A stretch of DNA of 64,000 nucleotides from Formosa undariae (lineage in GTDB: Bacteria > Bacteroidota > Bacteroidia > Flavobacteriales > Flavobacteriaceae): the NCBI RefSeq assembly GCF_042427615.1, contig NZ_JBHMEZ010000032.1, positions 288,618-352,617 of the forward strand, in the 5' to 3' direction. Positions 23,322 through 32,236 of the stretch are shown here, piece after piece. Position numbers and translations under genes: made by a program. The notes beneath the pieces are model-generated. The model saw only the letters and a list, made by a program, of their open reading frames with translations, was not told the origin of the DNA and made no database searches. Numbering within the stretch: the stretch's first letter is position 1; every line of letters begins with the position of its first letter.

Positions 23322-24996
23322 GAATGGCGACGTAGAAGGTCGCTATGCCAGTTGGCTAAAACAAGCTGTAGACATGATTGGTCCTAAAAATGCGTTTTTA
23401 GTTCTGGGACGTGGTGGTGCAAAAACATCAGACTTTCATGCAGATCGTTCTATCGACATTATGTACGAAATGCCACGAAGTAACCTCGCCTTTGTTGCAG
23501 ATACGTACGACAATGCCCTGCGTAACATTGTACCTACTTTAATAGAGGGATGGAGCCAAAGAAAAGGGCTGCAGGAAGGTGTTCATTACGTTTTGGATGA
23601 ACGGCCTCCGAAACATTTTGAGAAGCCTTACAAGCCACCACAGACGTTTAAACACACTATTAGTATGTGGAATGGATGCTTTTATAACCTAGGAAGTTTG
23701 GCACAACCTACAGGACTGGCAGGTAACAGTTACCAACATATTTTTATAGATGAAGCGCGGAATACCAATTTCGAGAAATTAAAGAAGTTATTTCCTGCAA
23801 TGCGTGGAGATTATACGCATTTTGGACATTCGCCTTATTACCGTGGTATGACGGCCACTACCGATATGCCTAATATTGCCGAAGGCGATCACGACTGGAT
23901 ATTGAATCAGGCGCTAAATATGGATAAAGACCGTATTTTATTGGCGTTACAGGTAGGCTTGGAACTAAATAAGATTAAAAAAGCCTATTACAGAGCAATA
24001 AAATTCAACGATTTCAACGAAATTGAACGTCAGAAAAAAGCCTATGCAAGATGGAAAGGCTATTGGATTCGTGCAAGAAAAGACACGACGTTCTTTTACG
24101 TCGCTTCATCTTTAGTAAATGCAGATATTTTAACACCTGGTTACTTTAGCGATGCCTTGAAGTCTTTAGGCGTAGAGGAATTTAAAACTGCAGTTTTAAG
24201 TTTTAAAGCCGAAATAAAAAAGGGCGAGCGATTCTACATGCATTTAGGTGCACACCATTACATGAGCGATGGCGTTATAGACGATTATTATAAGAAGTAC
24301 GCTATAGGCGAAGATTTCCAGAGTGTAAGTTTAGGATTGAAGTATATTCAGCACAAAAAACCTATCGAAGCAGGAATGGACTTTGGCGATATGTGTAGTA
24401 TGGTAACTGGGCAACCTTCTGGAAATTATTTTTATTGTTTAAAGGAGTTTTGGACGTTGGCACCACATTCGAGTAAAGAATTGGCGAAGCAGTTTATAGA
24501 TTTTTATCAGCATCACCAATACAAAGTTCTAGACTTGTATTATGACAGATCGGGGAACCAATACCAAAAACTGAAACGTGATTGGGCGTACGAAATTAAA
24601 GATCATATTGAAAAATACAATGGTAGTAGTACCGGATGGAAAGTTAATTTAATGTCCCGAAATCAAGCCACTATTACACAAGAAGAGGAATACAGTTTTG
24701 CAAAGAAATTGCTAGGAGAATATTACCCAAATTTGCCTAAAATAAAGATAGATAAATTTCAGTGCAAGTGTTTAAAGAGTAGTTTAGAGCTCACAAAAAC
24801 CAAAATAAGAAAAGACAAAAAAAGTACAACTACCATACATAAAGATAAAAGTAGTGAGGCCTTGCCATTACAACACAGACCCATGTTTAGTACGAACTTT
24901 AGTGATGCTTTTAAATATTTAATATACAGATCTAGTTGGGTAAATATTGCAGATAAACGAAGTAATACAGGTATGAGTGCACCCGATGTTATTTGA
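23293..24996 (+). CDS. Terminase large subunit
   Basis: 567 residues. ATPase motifs: Walker-A-like LGRGGAKT (about 38-45) and Walker B HIFIDEAR (about 149-156). The nuclease half starts with AGMDFGDMCSMVTG (about 360-373), the first acidic residue of an RNase-H-like fold, followed by KVLDLYYDRSGNQ with a second. Size and layout match phage DNA-packaging motors. It has an unusual place between capsid and portal genes. ATG 23293 overlaps the previous gene. Confidence 0.88.
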   Translation: MSTKTHVSLENGDVEGRYASWLKQAVDMIGPKNAFLVLGRGGAKTSDFHADRSIDIMYEMPRSNLAFVADTYDNALRNIVPTLIEGWSQRKGLQEGVHYVLDERPPKHFEKPYKPPQTFKHTISMWNGCFYNLGSLAQPTGLAGNSYQHIFIDEARNTNFEKLKKLFPAMRGDYTHFGHSPYYRGMTATTDMPNIAEGDHDWILNQALNMDKDRILLALQVGLELNKIKKAYYRAIKFNDFNEIERQKKAYARWKGYWIRARKDTTFFYVASSLVNADILTPGYFSDALKSLGVEEFKTAVLSFKAEIKKGERFYMHLGAHHYMSDGVIDDYYKKYAIGEDFQSVSLGLKYIQHKKPIEAGMDFGDMCSMVTGQPSGNYFYCLKEFWTLAPHSSKELAKQFIDFYQHHQYKVLDLYYDRSGNQYQKLKRDWAYEIKDHIEKYNGSSTGWKVNLMSRNQATITQEEEYSFAKKLLGEYYPNLPKIKIDKFQCKCLKSSLELTKTKIRKDKKSTTTIHKDKSSEALPLQHRPMFSTNFSDAFKYLIYRSSWVNIADKRSNTGMSAPDVI

Positions 24997-25004
24997 TTTT
25001 TAGG

Positions 25005-25012
25005 TATATTTG
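25005..25012 (+). promoter_or_regulatory. -7 element TATATTTG before the accessory genes
   Basis: Perfect TAnnTTTG match right after the terminase stop and 19 nt before the first accessory ATG. No TTTG at the proper -33 distance. Host-type promoter suggests these genes can be expressed from the dormant prophage. Confidence 0.45.
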
Positions 25013-25030
25013 ATTATAGACAAAATAATT

Positions 25031-25414
25031 ATGACCACAGAAAACATTTCACTTCTTTTAGAAGATTTAAAGCTTAAATCAGAATTTGTAAAGGATGCTC
25101 TTAAATCATCTACTGGCGTAGCTAGAATTAGAACACTGAATTATCATATACTTCAGAGTGAGGAGATGGATGCTTCTAGTTTAGATAATTTCACGAAGAG
25201 ATGGGCTTCAAGTTATGATGCTAAATTAAAAATGAAGGCAGTGGGTGATTTAAATAAAATTGAAAAACCTAGAGACGGTAATATTTATTCTGTTAAAAAA
25301 AAGTGGCCAACAGGAAGTATTAGTTTTCAGGGAGATCAAGTAAATGATGTTGTCGAATTAAAATTTAGATTTAACGGCTTTACAAATCAATTTGATTTTA
25401 TTGAATACAACTAA
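25031..25414 (+). CDS. Accessory protein of unknown function, 127 aa
   Basis: ATG 25031 is preferred to the TTG at 25010, which lies inside the promoter. Charged helical N-terminus (LLLEDLKLKSEFVKDALKSS) and a beta-rich C-terminus (ELKFRFNGFTNQFDFIEYN). First of three genes with their own host-type promoter and a terminator, so they form a self-contained moron cassette. No family recognised. Confidence 0.55.
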   Translation: MTTENISLLLEDLKLKSEFVKDALKSSTGVARIRTLNYHILQSEEMDASSLDNFTKRWASSYDAKLKMKAVGDLNKIEKPRDGNIYSVKKKWPTGSISFQGDQVNDVVELKFRFNGFTNQFDFIEYN

Positions 25415-25427
25415 AAGATTAAAAGCA

Positions 25428-26495
25428 ATGACCAACGAAGAAGCGAAGTACCAGGAGAATATTGAGAGGTTAAAAGCTCTAGATTTAAAATTCTCATATG
25501 AAATGATTAATCACCCAGAAGTAACGGTTGACATATCTCATATATCAGGGGAAGGAATTATGTATGCTCAAACCGATGTGCATTTTTTAAATGAGTGGCT
25601 TGATCGAAATATTGATGAAGCCGTTAACATTTATAAATCTTCGGAATTCTATAAAAACACTAGGATTTATTCCGATGTTATAGCTATTGAAAAAAGTATT
25701 TATGATACGCTTTCTTCAGAAGATAAGAAAGATTTACATGATAACATGAGTAAATCTTCTGTAGCTGACAAATGTTTAAGTGTAAGTAAGAAATCCTTTG
25801 TTCATAAAATGAAAGTTGAAGACGGTAAAGTTTCACGTTCCTGTTTTGAAGAAGCTACACCTTTAAATGAAGAATTGATAAATTTTTGGGATAAAGAAAT
25901 GAAAGCGCATTCTGAACGAAAGCGTTCATTTTTTGAAGAAACTAGGCGATTATCACCAGATTCATTTAGGAAAGATTCCTTAAATAAGGATAATGGTAAA
26001 CGTTACACGCATATTTTTATTGATGAATGCAGTGATTTTAATCTTGAAATGGCCAATGGTGTTAAATTGAATATTCCGAAAGATAATCCATTAGGTTTGT
26101 ACGGGAGTTCTACAATAAATGAACTGAGTTATTATTGCGACTCTACAATACCAAAACCAAATGAGCAATTTGGAGCTTTCGATATTGATACGTTTCTTGA
26201 CAAACTAAACCTTCCTGATAACACAATAACTGAAGACTACTGTTTAACTTTACATTCTAGTAAAAAAGAACTTTTAGAGAGCTTAAATCATGTGGTATCT
26301 TCAGATTCAAAATCGCCAAGGAGATATAGAGGTTTCTTACTTGTTTTTAAAGATGATATGCCTAAAGAATTTATATTTATAACTTTTATTAGTGATGAAA
26401 TTGAGCGTTTAAGAGATTTACAAGCTAATAGAGGTAGGTGGTTCACACAACAGGAATTTGAAACATTACAGTATTTATTAAAAAACAGAGACTAA
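25428..26495 (+). CDS. Accessory protein of unknown function, 355 aa
   Basis: ATG 25428 is used; the upstream start would overlap the previous gene. Soluble, acidic and charged, with one HIFIDECSDFNLEMANG segment (about residue 202) resembling a Walker-B-like strand, but no P-loop. C-terminal GRWFTQQEFETLQYLLKNRD. Composition is more A/T-rich than the flanking packaging genes. I cannot name a family. Confidence 0.6.
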   Translation: MTNEEAKYQENIERLKALDLKFSYEMINHPEVTVDISHISGEGIMYAQTDVHFLNEWLDRNIDEAVNIYKSSEFYKNTRIYSDVIAIEKSIYDTLSSEDKKDLHDNMSKSSVADKCLSVSKKSFVHKMKVEDGKVSRSCFEEATPLNEELINFWDKEMKAHSERKRSFFEETRRLSPDSFRKDSLNKDNGKRYTHIFIDECSDFNLEMANGVKLNIPKDNPLGLYGSSTINELSYYCDSTIPKPNEQFGAFDIDTFLDKLNLPDNTITEDYCLTLHSSKKELLESLNHVVSSDSKSPRRYRGFLLVFKDDMPKEFIFITFISDEIERLRDLQANRGRWFTQQEFETLQYLLKNRD

Positions 26496-26500
26496 TATAT

Positions 26501-26917
26501 ATGAATAAAACTAAAGAGAAGTATAAGAGAAACATAGATTCTATTAACGATGCTGTAATAAGTTTTTGTGATAAATTAAAATTTCAAAGTGGATCTGATG
26601 GCGAAATTGATTTATATAAATTAATGCAGGTTTATTTGAATGATAATGAAAAGAGAAAGCAGATTAATGAAATTTTGTTTCAATTTAAAACAAATTCCCA
26701 TAATAGAATATTGAAAAACGGTGAGCGTTGGGATGTAATTTTTATGAGAGAAAATATTACAGGACAATTTGAGCGCGTGCATATTGATTATGAATTAGAT
26801 AAACCTCTTGAATTAAGTGATTCTATTATGTACAATGGAGAATTGGTAAGAGTTTCTGGGGTTGAGGATTTGGAAGATGAAAGGATTCACAAAGTTTATA
26901 TAGCTAACAGGTGTTAG
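26501..26917 (+). CDS. Accessory protein of unknown function, 138 aa
   Basis: Starts 5 nt after the preceding stop. Helical N-terminal half, then a beta-type half (GELVRVSGVEDLEDERIHKV). The gene is followed directly by a terminator, which closes the three-gene cassette. No family recognised. Confidence 0.58.
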   Translation: MNKTKEKYKRNIDSINDAVISFCDKLKFQSGSDGEIDLYKLMQVYLNDNEKRKQINEILFQFKTNSHNRILKNGERWDVIFMRENITGQFERVHIDYELDKPLELSDSIMYNGELVRVSGVEDLEDERIHKVYIANRC

Positions 26918-26922
26918 CAGAC

Positions 26923-26948
26923 AATCGCCCCCTAGGGCGATTTTTTTT
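26923..26948 (+). terminator. Intrinsic terminator of the plus-strand accessory cassette
   Basis: AATCGCCC, a 4-nt loop, GGGCGATT, then eight T in all. Perfect 8-bp stem, 5 nt after the last stop codon. Confidence 0.88.
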
Positions 26949-26976
26949 GAGTTAATTTTACGTTTAGTTTGGACGT

Positions 26977-27002
26977 AAAAAAACCGCCTATTATAGCGGT
27001 TT
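26977..27002 (-). terminator. Intrinsic terminator of the minus-strand accessory operon
   Basis: On the minus strand: AAACCGC, loop, GCGGTTT and more T. It starts inside the stop codon of the methylase-like gene. Together with the plus-strand terminator 28 nt away it insulates two converging cassettes. Confidence 0.78.
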
Positions 27003-27645
27003 ATTTCATGATTATTAGCTTTGTTTTATGTTTCCAAAACTCGTAATTAATATAATAGCTTTGTGTGGGGTCTGACATTCTTAATGTATCCATGCAATGC
27101 ACCTCTCCCCTAACCTCGTGAAAACATAAATTTATAGCTGCCATTTTACAGCAAATCGGGTCCAAATCTTGACAAATATAATAATTACCCGGAGCATAAT
27201 TATTTGCAGATAAAACAGCTCGCCCACTTCCGCAAGCGGGTTCGTTTACTTTTTTACCAAATGTATTTGGCTCCAAAATAAAACCACTCATTAAGTCGCA
27301 AATCGCTTTAGGCGTAAAGAACTGCCCGAAACTACTTTTTTTATAGTTACTCGCTAAGGCTTCGTAAAACTGCCCTAGAGGGTCACACCATTTGCCTAAA
27401 ATTTCGGCATTGTGATAAATAAGCGCTATTTCTCCAAAAAGTTGTGCAAATTGGTTTAACTCGTCTTTTTCGTATCTTTTTATAGTTTCAAAATATAAAG
27501 TTTCCTGCTGTTCTCTGCACATACAACAAATAACAATTGTTAGAAAGTCGTTAAAAACTTGGCTCGCATCGTATTTGCGTGACAACATATTAAAAACGGA
27601 GTTAAACTTTTTTAACTCCGTTGGTACGTCTACAGATTTAGGCAT
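27001..27645 (-). CDS. N6-adenine DNA methylase-like protein, probably incomplete
   Basis: 214 residues. GQFFTPKAICDLM (about 106-118) and EPACGSGRAVL (SAM-binding motif I, about 135-145) are typical of the N-6 DNA methylase family of type I HsdM. The catalytic NPPY/DPPY motif that should follow is absent; the protein ends 60-70 residues after motif I. So it can probably bind SAM but not methylate. Similar short forms occur in Bacteroidota mobile elements. Overlaps the ArdC-like gene by 8 nt. Confidence 0.75.
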   Translation of the reverse strand: MPKSVDVPTELKKFNSVFNMLSRKYDASQVFNDFLTIVICCMCREQQETLYFETIKRYEKDELNQFAQLFGEIALIYHNAEILGKWCDPLGQFYEALASNYKKSSFGQFFTPKAICDLMSGFILEPNTFGKKVNEPACGSGRAVLSANNYAPGNYYICQDLDPICCKMAAINLCFHEVRGEVHCMDTLRMSDPTQSYYINYEFWKHKTKLIIMK

Positions 27646-28015
27646 TTGCTTTTTTTGTTAACGGTTCGACTTGTGCGTTAGAAAACAAATAAGCAAGACT
27701 AAAAAATTTAAATTCTTCGTCCTCTCCGCTTTCGGTTTGTTTTGTAGCTTCTCGTTTCTTACTCCATATAAAAAAAGCTTTTGCACCTTTTTTTACCTTG
27801 TACCCTTGTTTTTTCCACTCCCAAAAATTATTAAATTCTTTGTGCGTGCCGTCTGTCATCATTTGCACTAAAACTTCGTTAACTCGTTTGTCAAGTCCGT
27901 TTAACTCTATAATTTGTTTTGCTTCGTTGCTTAATGCTTTTAAAAGCTGTTTGCGCTCGGTTCTGTCTGCACATTGGTGCATTTGTTCGGCTAAAGTTGT
28001 TTGTGTTGTGGTCAT
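27638..28015 (-). CDS. ArdC-like N-terminal domain protein (antirestriction)
   Basis: 125 residues. The segment FNNFWEWKKQGYKVKKGAKA then FFIWSKK (about 60-87) and FKFFSLAYLFSNAQVEPL near the C-terminus match the ssDNA-binding N-terminal domain of ArdC. The metalloprotease domain of full ArdC is lacking. ArdC proteins protect incoming DNA from restriction. Neighbouring RadC-like and methylase-like genes are often found with it on mobile elements. Confidence 0.7.
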   Translation of the reverse strand: MTTTQTTLAEQMHQCADRTERKQLLKALSNEAKQIIELNGLDKRVNEVLVQMMTDGTHKEFNNFWEWKKQGYKVKKGAKAFFIWSKKREATKQTESGEDEEFKFFSLAYLFSNAQVEPLTKKANA

Positions 28016-28034
28016 ATCTTAAAATTGTTATTTG

Positions 28035-28484
28035 TTATAGAAGGTTATCGTCCGCAAAACTTAAATGTCCTTCTTTGGTTATAATTAAATGGTCTAAAAC
28101 TTTGATGTCTAAATATTCGCCTGCTGTTTTAAGCTTGCTTGTTAAATTTTTATCTGCTTGGCTTGGTTCTAGTTTTCCGCTTGGGTGGTTGTGTGCAAGT
28201 ATTAAAGCGGTTGCATGTGCTTTTAATGCAGTTTGAAAAACAATTCTAGTATCTACTAAAGTGCCTGTAATACCTGCTTCGCTTATTTTTGTAATTCCTA
28301 AAACTTCGTTAGAATTGTTTAACATCATGATGTAAAAAAGCTCTTTGTATTCAACTTTTTCATGGAATGCTTTTAAAAAAACTGCATAAGCATCTTGGGA
28401 ACATGTAATAATATAACGGTCTGCTTTTGGTACATTATTTTTGTATGAGATTTCAATCTCTTGAACGTCTAAAAGGCTAACCAT
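28035..28484 (-). CDS. RadC-like JAB-domain protein
   Basis: 149 residues. The JAMM/MPN+ zinc motif is complete: HNHPSGKLEPSQAD (about residues 115-128), with an upstream glutamate in SEAGITGTLVD. RadC-family proteins on mobile elements were once linked to repair; their true role is unclear, perhaps antirestriction or DNA processing. It lies 3 nt after the preceding small gene and 19 nt before the ArdC-like gene. Confidence 0.88.
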   Translation of the reverse strand: MVSLLDVQEIEISYKNNVPKADRYIITCSQDAYAVFLKAFHEKVEYKELFYIMMLNNSNEVLGITKISEAGITGTLVDTRIVFQTALKAHATALILAHNHPSGKLEPSQADKNLTSKLKTAGEYLDIKVLDHLIITKEGHLSFADDNLL

Positions 28485-28486
28485 AA

Positions 28487-28711
28487 TTAAAAAATGTATT
28501 CGTTAAAATCGTTCTTTTCTTGTGTTGCCTCCTGGATAAATAACTCTGCTATTGCAACGGCTTTGTTAAATGCGTTTTTGCATTGGTTTTTAAAATAATC
28601 GTAATCAGAATAATTGAAAAGTGAAGAAAAACCCTTTTGAGTTAAAATTTCTTTAACTTGATTACTTACTAAAAAAGGATTACATTTGTTTGTGTTTTGT
28701 CGTGTGGTCAT
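28487..28711 (-). CDS. Hypothetical mobile-element protein, 74 aa
   Basis: ATG at 28711 (MTTRQNTNKC) is chosen; the frame is open further up, but runs through a strong hairpin. Aromatic helical middle (FSSLFNYSDYDYFKNQCKNA). Part of the five-gene minus-strand operon. No family recognised. Confidence 0.55.
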   Translation of the reverse strand: MTTRQNTNKCNPFLVSNQVKEILTQKGFSSLFNYSDYDYFKNQCKNAFNKAVAIAELFIQEATQEKNDFNEYIF

Positions 28712-28730
28712 GATAAAATATATTGTTATT

Positions 28731-28763
28731 AATGCCCTCACATCCGCAAAATGTAAGGGCATT
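28731..28763. other. Hairpin between first and second minus-strand genes
   Basis: AATGCCCT-ACAT and ATGT-AGGGCATT form a stem of about 12 bp with one mismatched pair. On the minus strand no T-run follows, so it is more likely an attenuator or RNA-stability element than a terminator. It would separate expression of the first gene from the rest. Confidence 0.5.
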
Positions 28764-28770
28764 TTGTTTG

Positions 28771-29145
28771 TTATATTTGAAAGGTTAAAACTTCTTTTTC
28801 TGCTTCGTTGGTTATATTCTGTAATTCGCTTTTAACTACATCTAAAACTTTTTCAATTACATTAGAATTTGAAACCTCAAATTTGAAGCCTTGCGCATTT
28901 TCTAAAACAATCTTTTCTTTTGTTCCATCGCTCGAAACAATAAATTTTTGTAGATCGTCGTTTTTGTCATTTAGAAACTTGAATTTGTCTGCTAAGATTT
29001 TAAAATTTTCAGCTCTTTTAATTCTGCTTTCTGCAGTCGGGTTGAAGAGATCTTTTACCTCTGTATTGCTTTTTTCTACTTTTTTTAAAACCTCTTTAGG
29101 TTTTGTTTCCGTTTGTGGCGCTTTTGCCTTTGCATTTGTACTCAT
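28771..29145 (-). CDS. Hypothetical mobile-element protein, 124 aa
   Basis: First gene of the minus-strand operon. Basic, disordered N-terminus (KAKAPQTETKPKEVLKKVEK), then a helical domain with KFIVSSDGTKEKIVLENAQG. Proteins of this type accompany RadC and ArdC genes on Bacteroidota elements, in my recollection. No promoter of the standard type is evident upstream. Confidence 0.58.
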   Translation of the reverse strand: MSTNAKAKAPQTETKPKEVLKKVEKSNTEVKDLFNPTAESRIKRAENFKILADKFKFLNDKNDDLQKFIVSSDGTKEKIVLENAQGFKFEVSNSNVIEKVLDVVKSELQNITNEAEKEVLTFQI

Positions 29146-29362
29146 AATTATAAAATTTTATTGTTATTAACTTACTTAAAGATACAAAAAAGTACCCAAA
29201 TAAGCGACTTTTTAAACAACAAAACACCCTTAAAACGTGCGTCTTACACTTATTTAAACACGTTCTAAACAGTGTGAAAACAGAATTAAAAAACTCGAAA
29301 AAACTCACCTTATAAAAAACAAAAAAATGTAAACATCTAAAAAACAACTAATAAACCATGCG

Positions 29363-29410
29363 TAGCGGGTTGAGTGTTGTTTTTGTATGATGTTATACCC
29401 CGTCCCGCTA
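29363..29410. repeat. Inverted repeat at the right flank of the accessory cassette
   Basis: TAGCGGG (29363-29369) and CCCGCTA (29404-29410) flank a T-rich 34-nt centre. It lies in the 466-nt gap 29146-29611, which otherwise holds only the late box and a small hairpin (CTTC/GAAG near 29513). It might mark the edge of an inserted cassette. Confidence 0.4.
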
Positions 29411-29557
29411 AAAGCCGTGTTTGCACGTGTTCATGTAAAAAACCATGGACATATGACAATCCTAGTGTTGGCGGTACTTCTCAGCGCACCCAACCAATTA
29501 GCCTCTTTTACCCTTCTTTTCAGAAGTGTATAAGAACCAACCAATAAAGGCTCTTTT

Positions 29558-29568
29558 CATGTCTTAAA
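29558..29568 (+). promoter_or_regulatory. Late box CATGTCTTAAA, copy 4
   Basis: Exact 11-bp copy, 54 nt before the first gene of the portal block, preceded by a T-run as in other copies. The accessory cassettes upstream are transcribed separately, so this is the only likely start for the portal block. Confidence 0.65.
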
Positions 29569-29611
29569 GGATTTCGTGCCTTATAGCTAGTATTGTACTA
29601 AATACAGTAAT

Positions 29612-29875
29612 ATGGTTACATACGAAGTGATAAAGAAGATGCGATACTTTTCTAATAATGGCATTCCATTTAGTATGGAGTTTATCGGGCTAAATCAAGC
29701 AGAAAAAAACAGCAAGGGTTTAGTTGTAGTTAATAAGGCGTTGTTACGTGTGGCAAGGCAAACATCATCAACCACCCTGCTGTCTTATACTAATTTAGAA
29801 ACGGATGAACCGAAGCACGTTCATTTGCCATTAATAATCAAGTTTAACGGAGAGCTAATCAATCATGGAAATTGA
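29612..29875 (+). CDS. Hypothetical phage protein before the portal, 87 aa
   Basis: First gene after late box 4. Mixed alpha/beta, with no cysteine or membrane span. The end overlaps the portal gene by 11 nt. Conserved position suggests a minor head protein, but nothing in the sequence identifies it. Confidence 0.6.
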   Translation: MVTYEVIKKMRYFSNNGIPFSMEFIGLNQAEKNSKGLVVVNKALLRVARQTSSTTLLSYTNLETDEPKHVHLPLIIKFNGELINHGN

Positions 29876-31232
29876 ATTCATAGGCAAGAATGCCATTGTA
29901 AACGATAGTAATGTCGCATTTACATTCGAAGTAACAGAAACGCCTAGAGATTTTGAGGGTTATAGAAGTAATACCGATACTCTAAATTGGAACAACCAAC
30001 AGAATATTGTTGGTGAGTGGTGTATTCATCCTTATGGAGATACTAATAATCTACCTACCATTATTAAAGAGACGGTACTACAGAATCACCTTGCACCAGG
30101 CTCTCTTAATAAACAGGCTAATATGCTATGGGGTAAAGGACCTAAGTTATATAAGGAAGAGTTTAAAGAAGGCGAACTTATATACAATTGGCAGGAAGAT
30201 GCCGAGATCCAAGAATGGTTAGACTCTTGGGAATACGAAGACTATATACTAAAATGTGTGGTCGATTATAACTACTTAAAAGGAGTATTCTCTAAGGTAT
30301 ATTTAAAGCGAGGGAATAGAAGCGGCAGAACAGAGGCTATTGCTAAACTAGAGCATATGCAACCAGATAAGGCACGATTAGCAACTCACATTGCATCGTT
30401 AGAAAACCATAAGCCGACTCACGTTGTTATTACAGATTGGGCGTTTAAAAACGTAGATTCTATACTATCGGCTAAAGCCTATCATAAATTCGATTATAAG
30501 AAACCTTTCGCTCATAAGAACAGTATCTTTTATAGCAATATGTACTCCTTCTGTACAGAGTACTATACTATTCCAGAGTTGTATGGTTCGTTAGAGTGGA
30601 TAAAAAGAAGTACTGCTGTGCCTGTAATTTTCAAGGCGCTTACAGACAATTCAATCAACATAAAATATCACATCCAATCGCCTGAATATTTTTGGGACCA
30701 AGCGGAGCGAAAAATAAATGAATCCTGCACAAAAAAAGGCATTGAATATAAGGATTCAATGCTAGTTGAATATCAAAAAAAATATCTTAAAAAGATTACC
30801 GCTGTTTTATCTGGACAGGATAATGTTGGAAAATTTCTGCACACTACTCTACGATTAGAGGTAGACGGAACTAACCTATTACAACACGGCTGGACGATTA
30901 AAGAAATCGATCAGAATATTAAAGATTATGTTACTGCTCAAATCAAAATCAGTGAACGTGCAGATCATGTGCTTACCGGTTCTACTGGTGTGCATTCTGC
31001 ATTGGCTAATGTTGGTCAGCAAGGTAAATCAGATAGTGGTAGTGAGCAATATCAGGCATTAAATAACTATTTGGCTACATCTGTAGATATTCCAGAAATG
31101 ATAATCCTAAAGGCAATTAATTATGCTATTAAAGCCAATTTCCCAACCAAAAAACTAAAACTTGGCTTCTACCATTTAGGAACAAAGAAAATGGAAGATA
31201 CTTCGCCACAAGACAGAAATCCTAAAACATAA
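29865..31232 (+). CDS. Probable portal protein
   Basis: 455 residues. N-terminal part with WCIHPYGDTNNLPTIIKETV, then LNKQANMLWGKGPKLYKE and a long segment with EAIAKLEHMQPDKARLATH, which follow the order of portal proteins (clip and wing). The C-terminal half contains DHVLTGSTGVHSALANVG and SEQYQALNNYLA, like the stem/crown. It would form the dodecameric ring for DNA entry. The next genes look like head-tail connectors. No database match was run. Confidence 0.72.
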   Translation: MEIEFIGKNAIVNDSNVAFTFEVTETPRDFEGYRSNTDTLNWNNQQNIVGEWCIHPYGDTNNLPTIIKETVLQNHLAPGSLNKQANMLWGKGPKLYKEEFKEGELIYNWQEDAEIQEWLDSWEYEDYILKCVVDYNYLKGVFSKVYLKRGNRSGRTEAIAKLEHMQPDKARLATHIASLENHKPTHVVITDWAFKNVDSILSAKAYHKFDYKKPFAHKNSIFYSNMYSFCTEYYTIPELYGSLEWIKRSTAVPVIFKALTDNSINIKYHIQSPEYFWDQAERKINESCTKKGIEYKDSMLVEYQKKYLKKITAVLSGQDNVGKFLHTTLRLEVDGTNLLQHGWTIKEIDQNIKDYVTAQIKISERADHVLTGSTGVHSALANVGQQGKSDSGSEQYQALNNYLATSVDIPEMIILKAINYAIKANFPTKKLKLGFYHLGTKKMEDTSPQDRNPKT

Positions 31233-31235
31233 GCT

Positions 31236-32207
31236 ATGGAATTACTATTTAACTACGGGAGCAAATCGGGAGACTCAGAATTATATGAATTAATCGGGCA
31301 TATTGACAAGGATATTTCTTTCGAAAAACTAAAATCAGATTTAGAGGATGCCACTATAGAAGTTGTTAAGCTAATAGGAAAAGAAGTATATGCAGAAGCT
31401 TTAGCATTTTATAAAGCTGAATCTGAAGATATAGGCGATGTAACTTTAATTAAACGTGTGCGTTATCCAATAGCTTTAGAAGGGTATAGAAATTATGCGA
31501 AGTCTTCTGATATTACTCACGGTAACAACGGACGAAAAATCCGGGTAGACGAACATATTAAAGTGCCATTCGAGTGGATGATTGATCGAGACGATGAAGC
31601 GTTCGAGCGTAAATATTACAAAGCGTTAGACAATCTTATCGATTATCTAGACGAAGAAAATGAGACTTGGAAAACTTCCGATGCTTACGCGAAATCACAA
31701 CGCTATTATGTGAGAACAATAGACGATTTTGAGGATACTTTCCCTATTTCATCACGTTTATTATTACTTAAATTAATACCAGGACTGCGTATTGCTGAAA
31801 AGCAAATTCCACCAATAATAACCACGATTAAAAACACCGCTTTAAAAGCAAAAATAATAGAAGGAACCGAATTAGATCCAGAAGAAATAGAATTGGTTGA
31901 GCTTATTAAGAATGCTTGCATATACTCTGCTTTAGCTTGGAGTATGGGAGTGCTTCGTGTTACGCTATTTCCAGAAGGTATTCTTCAGCGTTACGTATCA
32001 GACAGAATGACTACTCAAGGAAAGTTACCATCTGCTAAAATGGAAACCGAACTCGCTAGACAAGAATTCAAGAAGCTATCGGATCAAGTCCTTACAGAAA
32101 TTCAAAATTTTGTTGCTCCAGAACCAACCACTGAAGACTTAGAAAACTTAGATCCTACAGATCCGTTTTTCGGCTTCGACGATTGCGACGGTTTTGTTGC
32201 ACTTTAA
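31236..32207 (+). CDS. Head-completion-type protein, DUF6712-like
   Basis: 323 residues, starts 3 nt after the portal. Contains VRYPIALEGYRNYAKSSDIT, then GRKIRVDEHIKVPFEWMIDR, which I associate with DUF6712, a family of Bacteroidota phage head proteins. Mainly helical. Likely a connector or head-completion protein. The family name is from memory and not checked. Confidence 0.6.
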   Translation: MELLFNYGSKSGDSELYELIGHIDKDISFEKLKSDLEDATIEVVKLIGKEVYAEALAFYKAESEDIGDVTLIKRVRYPIALEGYRNYAKSSDITHGNNGRKIRVDEHIKVPFEWMIDRDDEAFERKYYKALDNLIDYLDEENETWKTSDAYAKSQRYYVRTIDDFEDTFPISSRLLLLKLIPGLRIAEKQIPPIITTIKNTALKAKIIEGTELDPEEIELVELIKNACIYSALAWSMGVLRVTLFPEGILQRYVSDRMTTQGKLPSAKMETELARQEFKKLSDQVLTEIQNFVAPEPTTEDLENLDPTDPFFGFDDCDGFVAL

Positions 32208-32236
32208 ATCAATCAAATAACCATCAAATAAAACAC

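Noticed and set aside
29363..29410. Insertion-sequence end
   Set aside because: Only short 7-bp inverted arms are visible and no transposase gene or target duplication was found; kept only as an inverted repeat.
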